From Beroe forskalii (lineage: Eukaryota > Ctenophora > Nuda > Beroida > Beroidae), in contig WFMF01000160.1 in the NCBI GenBank assembly GCA_011033025.1, positions 186,001 to 250,000 on the forward strand: DNA of 64,000 bases, given 5' to 3'. Position numbers and translations under genes: made by a program. The notes under the pieces were generated by a model. The model was not told where the DNA came from. It worked only from the letters and a program-made list of their open reading frames with translations, and did not search any database. Positions 11,601-26,600 of this stretch are shown here, piece after piece (within the stretch, counting starts at the first letter, position 1; each line of letters opens with the position of its first letter).

Positions 11601-14600
11601 TAATTTTGTTGATAAAAATGCAACAAATTTGGTGAATTTGGTTAGAGACACTCTACGAGTTAGGTTTTAAATTGACAAGTTTTTTTTACCAAAGTTTAAA
11701 AAAAATTTAAATCCATCAAATTTAACCATATAGAGAGGGGTACAAGAGACAGGTACAAGACGATTTAGGGATCCCAAGGGTATCTAAGCTGATGTGATGC
11801 TAATAAAATAAACCAAGAACCCTTACCCCAGTTTTTATTAGTGTTTGGGCTAGGTTTTGCCAATTTTGGGGGAATGGTGAAGCCCAAAATAAACCAAGTA
11901 CAACCATAGTTTAGAGTTCACCCCCCATCCCTCTCCCCAGAGTTTTTTGCTTGAACGTATTCCTTGGCACTTTGAATGTTGATATGGCCCGTCTACAGTC
12001 CAATTAGTTACTGCACGATAAAATACCTATATTAATGTCGAATTGTACCTCATTCAATCAAATTAAAACTTAGCACCGTTCAACTTAATTGAGATGGAGC
12101 TCCTGCAAACATAATCAAAACTATTTTTGACTGTTTTACTATATAGTCAGACAGTATAAATATAGATTAAGATTGTTTCCTAGATACATATTGAGATTGT
12201 ATCAGTATAATATTATCAGAGTAAGATCACTGATGAGCGAGACCTTGGACTGGAGAGAGTTTGATTGTTAGCAGTCTACATATAGTACTGGCATATGATC
12301 CGATTAATTACTTACCGGGTACCTGTAGTATAAATCTTTTAAATTCGACAGCTCACTAATTAAGATTTCACACCTCAAAAGGGATAATTGCTCAAGTCAC
12401 GGAGCTAGTATTATTATGCGAATTTCCTCCTATCGAATTCAGGATGGGAAACGAGAAATGGTAAAATGTAGCATTTTTCCACATTTTTGGTAGCTAAGTG
12501 TCCACTCTTCAGAGTTCACTATATTTAGATCGATTGGATTAAGAATAGCTGTTTATGAAATTAGAAAGCCTCTCATGGGCTCAGGAAGTGATGAATCTCG
12601 ATAACCTATAGCTTAGGGTTAAACTGCTGTTAAGAAACATTCTTATATATTTCCTGGCTATAAATTGTGTATTCGATAGTCAATTATAGTTGGTGCTGAA
12701 ACTTTCGAAATGTATACTTTCTACCGTTGTATTTATATTCATATTCTCTGAATCAGACTACTTAATCAAGAGAGGCGTATACATTGCAACATCGTGATAC
12801 CAGGTGCAAAGCCTGCACGGAACCACGCAGTTTCAGTTCCTTGTAACAAGCCGTGCAGTATGAAGTTAGCCAGGCGAGGCACATAACTCCACAACCACTG
12901 TACAAACGTTGCTTATATAATATTTTTATAAGCCATCATTGATCACATAGGAAATATTTCCTTGTGATCCGGAAAGAAGCTCATTATAACTATTATTACA
13001 ATTCTGTTGATTATTGATGCAAAAAACCCTCCCCATTCCTTTGAACATAAACAGCGGGAAGTATTTCTAAAGTTGACTAGTTTCTGTTGTTGCAAGTGGA
13101 CTGTCTGACATGTACCACTTCCTCACCTAGCTAAATGATATTCTGCTTTGGTATTTGCATTATATGACTTCCTTGACTTATTGCGGGAAATTAAGGTAAC
13201 ACTAAACTACGTGTACGATAATCCTGGTAATCCTTGCAATGCAGACAAATTTCACCTTGATCATATATTAAATTTAACTGATGCCCCGTAAAACGAAGAC
13301 TTTAATTTCGCGTAGAAAATATGTAACATTTATTTCGTAGTTTCTTAATTTCATGTAATAAGGTAGGTATTAAACTATTAAGTAGGTACGTAGTTTACAA
13401 CAGGGCTCCCTTTCTGAACTTATACAGCATTTCTAAAAGACCTCAAGAAAACTAATCTAATTGTTCTGACACTTTTAAATCCTTAGAGTTAGGTAAGTCT
13501 TTATCCTAGTTTAGCGCTGTAGGAGAATTTTCACACCCGTTATCACTGAGTATTTAACCAGTGCCCAACGCTGTGGATTCCAACTAGTCTGATTTGACTT
13601 GTGCCGGTTGCTTAGTCGCATGATATATGCTCCACAAAGTGCCAATCACTTTTCAGCAGTTTGATAGCTAGAGATATCTTTATCGCAAAATGTCAAACAC
13701 GATGGTTGCATTCAGAATGCAACCTTCTGGAGTTTAATGCATTGATTTAATAGCACAAACGCATCGTTACCTCTTAGTTTATGATACTTAATCTATTGAT
13801 ATCTATTTTCCGAAGAAAAAAATTCACCGGAAAATATATAATAGTAGGTATCTACAAGAAACTAAGATATAGCCCCAAACAATATCATCATAAGCTTTCG
13901 AGCACTTGAGTAAGCTTACGAGCACTTGAGTAAGCTAACGAGCACTTGAGTCTCATATTCAATGAGCTTATAATACTCTCAGAAGCTTATGATAACATTT
14001 TGTATTATTGCTGGTTATCAATCAAACTTAACCACTTATTAACCCAATTCATAGCAGTATTCTCTATCATAATTTTGCAATAATTTTATGTACATCGTTA
14101 ATTCAATGTCTCAGACCATTATCAGATGACACATTTTGATAGAGGGACCTCAATAAAAATTGAAAGATTTTACTACATCATCATTTTGGTTGAAAGTATA
14201 TATTCATGACATCAAATAGCAATAAATATTTATTTCATATTTTTCGTTGTCGTATTTAAACGACAGATGAAGTCCACTGCAAAGTCCAACTCTGTTCGAA
14301 TAAACAGATGTTCCTAGGAACACTATGACGCTCTTACGGAACTTTTAAACAATGTTTATGTACCTACGTTTAATTCCTTCCACGTCAATTTGTATTTAAA
14401 CAGCAAACAATGTATTTATCTGGAGGATGAAGTGGAAGTAAAAAGTCATATTTTCCCAAACACCGCAACTCGCGTTAATAAACTTGACGACACTACTTGT
14501 ACTTGGAGTCTTCAAAATTTGATGGCATTATATATCTTGAATGGTTTTAATGGCGGTTTTCTAGATCGGACACGAAGTGCTCAAAACGTTTCTGGGAGCT

Positions 14601-17600
14601 TCACCATATTGCTGTTCTGTTCGCATAATTAACCAGCCGTGCTTCAACTTGAATATCTAATATCATAGTCGTTAGAATATTTATTATAGTTATACATGAA
14701 GTAAGTTTCCGAACACACGATACTCTGTAAAGTAAGCTTCCGAACACACGATACTTTGTAAAGTAAGTTTCCGAACACACGATACGTTCCGCGTATTCTC
14801 CAGTCTTCCAGTTCCCACCACCACTTTGTAAAGTAAGGGAACCCAGGATTTAGTCCAGTTAGAACCACCACCGCGTGATTTATCGGAATAAACCACCGCG
14901 TGACTATCCTGGCATACTTCGTGACGTAACCTTTGACGTAACGTTCCTCTGTAACGTTTGACGTAACGTTCCTCTCTGATATAAATATTCCCACAGCAGC
15001 AGCTGGTATATATATTTATTATATATATCCAAGTATTCATATATAACGTACAGTTCATGTGAGGCAGTCAATCATTTGAATATGTTATTAAGTTAAGTAG
15101 GCACACACTTGTAGGTAGTAGTACCAGCTGTTATTTGAACGGTTTCAAGCCGTTTATTATATATGAAAACCAAAACTCGGATATGTTTTACGAGGGCATT
15201 TTCTGGCGGATTGGTGTATTCTGTTTACTATTATAATCCCTGATAATGACGTCATTTCAACCTGTCTATATATATTTCTCAGTTGCGAGCGTTGCATATA
15301 TAGGTTATGTAGTTGAGCCGGAGCCATCGCCGTATATTTTACCCAAATCAAACTGCTTGTTTGCAACTCGTGACCCTGTTCTCCTTGGAAACTGGGTCAT
15401 TATTTACATATTCCCTACGGAACACATTTTGTTTTTTTTCGGTTTGTTTTTCGTTCGTTACTTTTTCATCCCTTCCTCTGTTTTTCGTTCTGTATTTTTG
15501 GTCCTTTTTCTTTTTCACTTCCCGGTTGATTTCTTAATTTCCTAGTCGAAGAGATGTAAAAATAATATTTCACTGCCAAGTTTCACGACACATTTAATAG
15601 AAAAAACCCGGCTTACTGAATAAAAATACAAGGTTTTCGTTTTTAGTGTGTGTCTGAAAGTGGATGAATTGCTCCCAGAAACGTTTCTAGAGTACACAGC
15701 AAATCAAACGCTACTGGATATCTCAACACTGTCTCACTTTCCCGATAATATGGGCTACGGTATAGCGCTGCTCTGCTGTATATGTGTATAGTATGTACGT
15801 TGTACATGTACAGGCGTGTTTTTCTATACGTACATTACACAGGTGCCACGAGTTCGAGAATTGAGAATCATTCTGAAGTTTCCGAGTCGCGTGGCGCCAG
15901 GTATGATCATGGGGGTCGTGTGGAAATTTCAAAAGGCGTTCTCAGAACTCGCGGCATCTTCGTAATTGTGTATTAGACACAAAAATGCTTGTATTTGTGC
16001 TTGGAAATAGGTGGCTCGATGTGTAACTCAGTTGATAGCTTAGCTGTATTATTTCTGCATCAAGGGGGGTTGATGATATGAACATACAAGAAAGATGGAA
16101 ATACATCAGTATGAAAATACGAGTAGATGAAAATACAGAACATGCTCTCGCTGTAAATTTTGAGAGAAAATAAAGTTTATCGTCAGAGTCGTCTACTGAA
16201 TGTATCACATAGGTATGCGCATAATTCGAATAATTTACCAGCCTGTCTTATATAATAAGTCTCGTTCCAACCACCGAAACAAATGTGCGATTACTTATTC
16301 TTGTCGAGTATTTTATGTTCAATTTTATAAGGTGAGCGAAATGTTCTGCTTTAAATTGGACGGTTTTTAAACAACTCTTAAGCAGTAAAAAGCATGTTTT
16401 TATCAAGTTAGCAAATAAATTTCTTTATTCATAATCATAAGCACTTTCAATAACTTGTCATTATTTTGCACTGCATAATATGCATGTGGAAAGTGAGCGA
16501 ATCTAATGTAGGTTATTTTGTTGAAGGATACTATGAACTTTCAAGACTTTAAGCTGTTCGTTTTAATAATATGCACAATATGATTTGGCGAGCAGAAATA
16601 TCACACTGCATAAACATGCAGGATTAGGGTTAGGGCATGTCAAAACTGAGCGGCATGGGTCAATGGACAATGGTGATGTTGTCTAAGGATAATATCAAGA
16701 CTTTCAACTTTCCTTGGTTTCATTTTGAACCATTAGTTTTGTAAATTTCTAAGCTCTATATGTTCAATAGTCTGTTCTCCTTAGAACTCCATCGTTCGAT
16801 CTAAGTAGCCAATAGTATAGAACCACGTTGCATAGTTAACTTTGAGTTAATTTTTCAGTCTAGACTCTAACTAAGTAACCCACTTCTGATAGTGCTCAGT
16901 TTCGTCATAATTATATCCAATCTCGTAACTGTATGTCCATCTGAATCCTATTTATTGTACCCCGATATGTAAAACGATAACCATTGTAAAACGGGCAAAA
17001 TCTTCTCAATTTCGAGCAGACTTTCTCCCCTATATTTCAATGCCGTAAGTGAATGTCTGTCGTTTGAATTGTCTGGGTCTTAACTGATAGCGTTTAAAAA
17101 TCGTTTATTACAGTATTACGTAAATCTACGTCATTTTAATAACTTGATACTGAGATTCCCAAGTAGCTGAAATCAGAGAGCGCTTGGATAGTAATGCTAT
17201 ATTTGAAATTTTTATTGAAAAAAAAAACGAAATATCCTCCTCCCTGCGTATTTTGAAACAAGCGCTAAGTTTCCAACTTAGCCGAAACCCCTCCTGTTTC
17301 CCTTTGTCGCCTGCTGATGGGACACCTACATCGCAGATGGCAGGGAGACCTTACAACTGTAGGGTAACTGCTGATGATTCACAGTTTAGTCTCTTCTGCC
17401 ACTTATGTCAATCCTCTTCTGCCGCTTATGTCAATCCTTGAATTAGAAAATCGATGTACAGTGTTTCGTTATGTTTGTAGTATACACATACACCTCTATA
17501 GATAAGACATTGGTTTAGAAGTTATCTAAGTTTTCTTTTAAAAAATTTATTATGCAATATAGTTTTCATGTCATTTTTGTCACAAAAGACTGCACACTCC

Positions 17601-20600
17601 TACCAAATTCCATATTTAGCAATCCTGCTCAATAATAGCAAACCGCAGTACTCCCTGTTACTTTGCTCTCCGATGAATGTAACTTCCTAGATTTCCAGTG
17701 TAAGTTCGCGCGTCTAATAATTAATTTAAAAAGGGTCTTCTTGCGCCGCGCAAATTATTTCCGCGTATTTGCTTGTTAAACGATTAATGTCAGCAATTAG
17801 TTACGCATAACTTTGTGAAGGAGCAAAATTCTGTTGCGCGTGTGTAGGCTACATTTCGCGTTCATAGATTTTACTTTCGTTTTAAAACTGTGATATGGTT
17901 AATATTTCGTGCTGTTCATTCATGAGTGGCTCCAATAAGACAGGTAGGATAATTTAAAATGATAACTGTAAATCAAGCTTTTCAGAAGAACTTTTTGAGT
18001 TACACGCACATTTTGAGTTCAATTTTAGATACCGGATTATCGAAGTTTGTAAATTGATGTTGTTCCTTTACCAATGATGGACGAATTATAGGTGCTGTGG
18101 ACGAAGGCTTGACTCTCAAACTTAAAGATGATCCTAAGGCCGATGATCCAGGTGCGTTGATTATTTTCCCCATGACCGTGGTAATGAATCGAATTGACCA
18201 ATGCCAGGACAAAATATTGCTCCTTTATCAAATAATCAATCGTTTTGAAGAACAATTTACACTCAACTGGCCTTGAACGCGAACGTTGCCGATTTGATGG
18301 TAGAACGAAACCCCACCGGCCATCACATAGCTGAAATTGAAGGAAATATCTGCTCCAAGGCTGGGTTTTCGTCCGCACTACGTCAAAGAGAAAACGATTA
18401 CTTTCTTCTTGGACAGTATATTGTGGAGATAGTTTATCAGCATGATTTTACACCTTTTTTATTAATAAGAATTGATATGAATGACTTATTCAAGCGATTT
18501 GGCGAATAGTATGCCAGTATGGTGCTGTGTAGTTTCATGGTAGATTGCGCTTGAAATGAAATTATGTTCGTAAAGTAGCTATCCGTAGTGCGTACTAAAA
18601 TTGCATCTATATTCTTGTAGACAGAAGGCAGTTAAACAATTTAGTCTGGTGACACAAAAGGTCGCGCCGCATAAATTATTGAAGTGCATTGAAGATAGAG
18701 GAGCATCTTAAAAATTCCGTAAATTCATATTTTTGCCCAACCTTACTCATAGCAGCACAAGTGAAGTACCGAACCTGAATTCACTTTTAAATGCTATTCT
18801 TTTAATCCTGAAATGAATGTCAGAAATGTCCTATTAATTAGTGATACTCTATTTGTTGGTAACTGCAAAATCCAATCACAGGTAGGAGATCCCTTGTCTT
18901 CTAGCAAATAGAAAGCAATATTCTGCGTGTCTTCCAACCAGTAGAAAACAAGTATTCCACTTATATTCAGCCAATGGGAGACAACTTCTCTTGGACCTTT
19001 TTGCTGGCCACTAACTGACTCCATCATGTTCAATGGAGTAGATGTGATGGGAAAATGTCACTTATATTCTTTTCTTGTGACACTTTCATTAATCTGTACT
19101 TTTCTCATGTTGCGCTGGATCTGTAATTAACATTGAATTATTCTTTTATTTCCCACGAATCCCCTTCCAGCTCATCTAACAATCCTGATATAATATAAAA
19201 CCAGCTTTGTGATATATAATCTCTACCCGCTGCGTGGCCTAGATACACATAACCACCACATTCATTATGAGCATAATATGTAATGTACGGTTTATCAACC
19301 AATCCGCTGCCTCAGAATTGTGCGCTATGTGTGGATGTTAGAACAGAGAAATATCCGAACAGTCCTTCTTCAATTTGTTTGCGTACTGAGCGTTCTGGTT
19401 TATATTATGTTTAGACCGTGCGGGCGGTTGGCCTTTGGAAAAACCTCAAGCTTTGCAGTCTAAGCATGAGAGACGGATCTATGACTATTTGTATGTTTTC
19501 GGTTAATTCTAGAATTCTTTGTTTTTGGGGACCCTGTATAATGCCTTCAAAACATAATGGTCACGTTATATAAATCGATTATTTTCTACCAATGACCCAT
19601 TTCTTTGCTAAATGGAGCTTGTTCTTCATCCCGCACAGGCACACACGAAAGTCAAAACGTTTTTAATAGCGCACTGTGTTCCAAAGAGCCTCGGTTTCAT
19701 GGACCAATATTCGTAGCGTTTCTATCGAGTAGTGAATTACTTCGGTGTAATGTCTACCAACACCGTTTGCTATTTACTGCTGGTAGCAATTGGAAAATAT
19801 TGATAAATTACCTATGGTAGATAGATCATAGATATCGGACTGAAGATACCTATATTTCTCTCGTAGAGTAGTAGATTATAGTTAGAAGCTCTTATATGAA
19901 GTATGCATATCTCCAGACTCAATGAATTTGTCTTGGTAGACAATTAAATAACCATCTATTTGATTCAGACATGATATCATATGCAGAATATTATATACAT
20001 TAACATCATGGACGCACGCGTTAAGAACCATATGATAGTCATATGTCAAACATTGAGCTTTTGTTCGGGCCACTTTGTTATTTATGAACCGCTATCAATA
20101 CAAGCCTTCGTTTGTTGTATGTGTCTTCTTTTCACTAATTTCAGGCCTCCTGCAGTGTTAAAACTTTTCTAGTTAGAATCTCTGAAATTTATTCCTTAAC
20201 ATGTCATTTTAGGTGATCAGAGTTCAAATATTGACAAGCTGTCCCTATTGTCACATTACAGAATCATAAGTTACTGAACATTTCGTTACCCGGTGTTATA
20301 CAACAATACAATGTACATGTAACGTAAGAAGACTTGTGTGGCTGACAATATTATTATGATTACGATATGTAACACATCAAAATGTTATTAAGTTTAAATA
20401 ACAGCAGTGCACCTTGCGAAATTGACTTCATAATTGGATAACTGTGATCAATCTTTGCATATTAATGTATATGATGTGTAGTATTATACACAGGAGTGAA
20501 CATTATTTATTAAAATTTTATGTGTATTTGTTGCGTCCATGATTTAATATAAAGAATCATTTGCCACATGTGCATTCCTTGTAATAAATCTCATACTTGA

Positions 20601-23600
20601 GTAAAAAGTAATGAGAGATGAAAATGTGTCTAGTGAAATGGGAGCAGGGTTAGAAAATTTAATGCGCTTAACAAAATGCATTTATCATATTATCAAAAAG
20701 TCGAATAATGGTTGATAGCTGTCAACTTCGTCTGAGCAATATGCGTATTGGTGGGTTTTCTTGCCTTCGTAGTTCGTACCTTTATGTACCATTGAGCTGC
20801 GTTGAAGAAATACCTGTTTCAGTGTCATCTATTCTCCATTTTAAATCCTCATAGTGACGTCACTTTTATATCATATGCGCAACCTGGGATATTATTGAAT
20901 ATCTAATAAATATATGCCTTCATTATGTTCTCTTCGGTATGTTGGTTAGGTTTGAGTTTCGTGGTGGTTTTACTTTATTATCTGCCAAGAAAGTTTATTT
21001 ATCCATTTAATCGTGCTGTAAAATTGTCGTGGTTACTGGTTATATTCATCAAGAGGCGCTTATAACCACTTATCGGATAACTACGCAGTGATATTTGGGC
21101 GTGGCCAAAATAAAACTATGATTCATTTTGGTGCGTGGTACCAATTCGCCATAAACCACTCACTAGCTTTCGTGGATAATAGGTTCACTGCGTTTGAGTT
21201 AAAAGGTTAAAGTTGCATTCACGACTTAAAACACCACTCTTCAAAATACCAAAAGTTTCGAATATTGATAAGAGAATGCATTTTTGCGTACTGTCAAATT
21301 TATGGAGACATTTTCACTTAGAAATAAAATGTGGCATGTATTTCAAAACTCACACACTCACATCATTGACTGGTCACTTAAGAAAGACAGGACAATTGTA
21401 ACTTCTGATAGAAAGTTAAGAAACCCATCAAATCGATCTCTCCGACAATCTATCTAGCCTACAGTTCGCCTCAACAACTGCACATTTACATATGGGTATT
21501 GCATCTGTTGTAATTATTACTGCGGACATTCCTGGATATCCCGTGACATGTATTTCATTTTGGAATCATCACCGATCACATATAGAACTATCACTATGTA
21601 CATTCAATAATTAGCAATCATTATTTCTCTCAAACATATTCACTTGTACTAACTTTTAATAGTGTAGTGATAATGTAGTAATTGTGATTCATTTCTTGGC
21701 CGGCAATCCTCCTTTGATAATTTTACCATCTCCAATCAAGTTTTGTCTTGTAATTATCAACTTTGCCGCCGAACTTATTCATGTGAGAAGTTATAATTGC
21801 GGTGTTGGAATAATAGGAATATTTAAAAAATCCCCAAATTTCCCACCATAATATCATAAATATCCCCCGTCAGGTATTGAACTAAATATCATGTGACCGA
21901 GCTCAGCGATCGTTCCGAAGGCTTATATTAGCCTGATAACCCCACTTCATCCCGCGACCATTTAAATGTAACCCTTCCGAATTATACCCTTTTGTATATA
22001 ACCCAACTGATTGACTGGTTACATCGGATTTGAGTTAATCAAATCTCTCCCTTCTTCTGCTGAGAATCTCACTAGGGAGCGTAGCACTAATATATCTATG
22101 ACGTATAACGTAGCAATATATATTTATATATATTTAATCTTCCCTTCCTGCACATTATCGCGATATTCACGTCAACGTGTGATGATGACGTCACTCGCTT
22201 TACAATTAAAATGTGTCAAATCACTGGTGTGTCAGTGAGAGTGTGCGTTTCTGTAAATATATTTAATAGAATCATCGTTCCTGAATTTGCATTGCTAAGT
22301 TCATGGTTCTGTGTTTGATGCTCTCCTTTCATATTTTGCGACCGTTCGATATATTTTTCGATTAAACTGATAGCAATAAAAATCATTGGTTTTAGATAAA
22401 TCCGATTTTGTAGTTGACGTTAAATTATTATAATCGACTTGAAAGTGTAGGTTAGGAAGCCTGAGCAATGACGGTTTAAACTTGTAAGTTCTGATATTTC
22501 AACGCTCAGTAGAAGGTCTCATGTAATCTGTGTGTTTACAATCCCATTGGCCTGCTGCTATATCGGCTGATACAGTCGTATTAGTTCAGAGAGCATGCTG
22601 CTGTGAGGAACGCCGGCTTTAAATTCCATATTATCAGCCAGAGGTGTACAATGTACAGTGTATATGCCGTAAACATTGTACAGTGTACATGGTGTATCGT
22701 GTATATTATATACATTGTACACTGTACAGTATACATGGTGTATACATTATACAATGTATACGCTGCGTACAATGTTTGCCTATAAAATCCAGTGCAGAGA
22801 CGTTACATACTTCATACTCCATACATGCCCTAAACGGAGGCACCACAATTCGCATTATACAGTTGTTACATACAGTATGCAAATTTTACATATCTACATA
22901 CACGCATATACATTAGGTTTCCTACGTTAGTCCCATTTTTACCCGGATGTTTTGTGGCTTAAAAAGAAAGAAGCGGAAAACGGATGCCATGGTTATTGCA
23001 GTTCCCGTTGATAACGATATTCTAGAAGAGGGTGAGTGAACTATGGCATCCAGGACTTATGTAGATGTCACATACCTATATCTATGTTAATATATAATGA
23101 ATTTTGAAATGTGAGGATATTTTCAGAATGTAAATTTGCTGTTAAGATCGTTTGTGCTACTCCGTTATTTTCAAGTGTCCAACAGCGTAAAAGCCGTGCG
23201 GGATTTGATAACTGTCTGATTCTGAACTGATTGCAGCTGGATTTTTAATAATATGAATGTTACGAGCTGTCCTATTTGAGTTATGAGTATCTGAAGTTAC
23301 CACTCCTTTTTGTCGTCCTGAAGTCGCAAGGGAAACCAAAAAAAGGGAAAAATTCCCATATTTATGCTCAATATCGTCCACGAAGGCGGTTATTTTTGTA
23401 CTAGAGTATTTGAAAGAAGTTAACCGATTGGAGGTTGGAACCGTTTTCAAATTTCTGGGAAAACTAGATATTACCAGGAATGCTCTACATAAATATACCT
23501 GCTGTTTCAAAAGAATTCGAAGATGAATTCACTCCAGAAACCTAGCCTGATATATTGTCCTAATGATAATGGGAATAGTTAGTTAGCTCTGAACGATTCT

Positions 23601-26600
23601 TAGGAAATGGTCAAAAATGTTCATAAAATCATTGCATCATGTCTTGAAAGCTTGAATATAATACGGCTTTAATTTGATGCCAAATGTACAGTTCGTAATT
23701 AATCTCAGTTTCATCTCTAAATGCAAGGAAGTAAATTTTAATCCGGTTGTCAAATGCCACTATGCCAGTGGTTCCATTGCCATTGTAAAGGTAGTTGAAG
23801 CTTATACGATATACACTGTACAGTAGACATAACTTGGATTTACAATTTAGCTTAGTGCTATCGTGTGATATTGTTTTATTGGCATGTCATTCAATTCCTA
23901 AACAATGCAAGAATTTAGAGAATAAAAGAAGTAAATTCCAGACAAGAGCTTCCAGTCAAAAGCTCCCATTGCGTACTGTAACATAATTAGTTGTACATTC
24001 TAATGGCATTTGGCGACAATAATTAGTTATTGGTGTAGGTAGTCATCTGATTACTTTGCTTTTTATGAATCAAGTCGTGATGAAAGCTAGATTTTTAACA
24101 AGATTTTTTTTTTCGTAATGGTCAATACTTCAATAGTGGTTTACTCAGGCAGTCTTTTGGCTCAACAGTGAACAAGCTGAAAAGAATTTTCTAGAATTTC
24201 ACCTGATGATTTTATGGTATTATTAATAACACGATTAATCGAGAATCAAATCATCCAAATTCTGGATACATCTATTCAATTAAATCGTACTGTTCACTAG
24301 AAACTTCAGTAAAGACAGTTGACAAATCACGCCACTTCTGTGCTGTGGTTTGTTGATAGAAAGATCTACTGTAAGGCTCGTGACAAGCTTAACAAGCACA
24401 ATGTACATCATGTGTACATATCTCTCTTCTGGACTCTTCCATGTTACACATTCCATGTTTTATAACCGTTTAGTACATGATCTCTGAAAGGAAACTACTT
24501 ACTCAGTACTCACCGCAGACCGGACTAAATGTGTAAATTCCGCATGTTTATTGAGTGTATGATAAAACGAAAGTCTGCTTGTAGTAGTATACGAATGTAT
24601 GTTACAAATTACGAAGACACAAAAGGCTTTGTTACATTTAAGTCACGCGACATGCATCGTAAATATAAAGTGGAACTCTTCATAATTCATATTATGTTGA
24701 GAAAATTCACGTGGTTTTGAACCCTATTTGGATTTGCTTTTCTTATATTTTCTTCGTCAAAAACTTTTTTGACTCGCTTTTGTGACTGTAGAGGATATTT
24801 GAAAGACGGTTTGGTATAAATCACTAGCCCAAGGGAATGAGAGGGATGGGAAAAGGTCATGGATCAGGGTTGGATTTATGAGCGGGAAGGGTTAATGGAA
24901 TGAGTGGGTAAATGGGAAGACTTGTTGTCCTCCTCAGCTCTAGAGAAACCTAACTTCGAATGAAACCATTGTAGTTAATTTCTTAACACCCAGCGCAGTC
25001 CACTTGTTGATTATAACGAAGGAGAAAAATTCGCTTAACATAAATGCCGCAACAAGACGTGCACAAGACGTTTATCAAGCCGGACATAATTACATTTACA
25101 ATATAATTAAGAATTACTGCCGGATATAATGAAATTTATAGACATAATTATTATAAATTACGTAATCTCCAACGCGTGGCAAAATTTTTAACACTTTTTT
25201 CGTGCTGCACTCGGTATTCAAAGTACAAATTGTGGGTTGAGGACAAAATCTGTTATCGAAAATCTCGTAAATTCTCGTACATGATAATTGATACACTACC
25301 AAGAACCAACTTATGTATCATTGTAATAAAGAATTATAATCTTTAGATTGAGTTCACATTCGACTACAGAGTTGAGTTTCGAGTGGTTTAAATTGAGTGA
25401 TTCTAACTGAATGTGATCTGTTTTTGAGTGAGGAACAATTTGAGAGCAGTACAACTTGAGTGCAGTACAATTTGAATTTTGAGTGCACAACAATTTGAGT
25501 GCTGATTTGAGTGCTGTGAGAATTGATGCTATCATTTGAATTCAAATGAATTGAATATATGACAACATGCTGTTCACTTGAATGAAGCATAAATTTCATG
25601 CTTAAGTGTTCATAACATGAAATAAAGCATCCATTTCATAATCACATCCATTTAAAACATCTTCAACATCAGAAGTTCAGAACCACTTCCTTGAAGTTCC
25701 ATATCAATTATGTCTTTTAAAATGGAAGAACATTATAAATCAACTGACTTCTAATACCAAGAAATTGACAAAGTTTCCTAATTGTACTTTGATGTGATTT
25801 ATTGTAAAGTTGCAGCGTAAATAAATGTAGGGGAGCCAACATTATTTAGGACCATGGTAGATAGGGCCATTTTGACTTTTCCGACCTGCCGTGTGACCTA
25901 AAATATCCATAACTTTAATTAACCCATCCTCCCTTCCTCAGACTACGAACCACCAGCGCACTTCAGCAAAGGAAGGAGAGCATCAGTGTCAGCAGAACCT
26001 CTTTCTATGGAAGATGACATCACCAACGACAGAGTGAGCAATCCCAATTTGTAATGATTTTTAGGCACCTGCATCGTTCCGCGTCGATCAAATGAATTGA
26101 TCAAATGAAAAACGCGCACAATTGCTGTTTTGCGCGGTCGTCATTATTAAAGTGTGTAGTGCGCGTTTTCATTTGATCAGTCCATTCGATCGACGCGGAC
26201 GATGAAACCACCTAACGATTGAAATCCCAAAATTCCACGTTTATCAACATTCAAACCCCCCGCCCCGAATCTAATCGAAGAAATTGTTCCTTATTTTAAT
26301 GGGACAGAATTACGAATTGATCGAAGTGCCTCTTTTTTGCACATAGCATGTATGATTGATACCTTCTTTACTACCACGTGCTCCTATTGTATTTTACACA
26401 GTGTGCTATGAAAAATAGACAGTGCCATGGAAAATAGACGGTAGATACTCTTCAAACCCCGGATTGTACAATAGCTTCTAATAGTCAATATACACTTATA
26501 TTGTGCTCAGCTCAGGCATTATACCAAATAATATTCAGGAGCCAGAAAGTCTGTCTTTGAATATATATTTGTCTGTATTGTTTGATCGTGGCAAATGTTT

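Noticed and set aside
14390-14632. 80-codon ORF in intron 2
   Set aside because: No family match, no splice phase fit with exon 3, no repeat or regulatory context.
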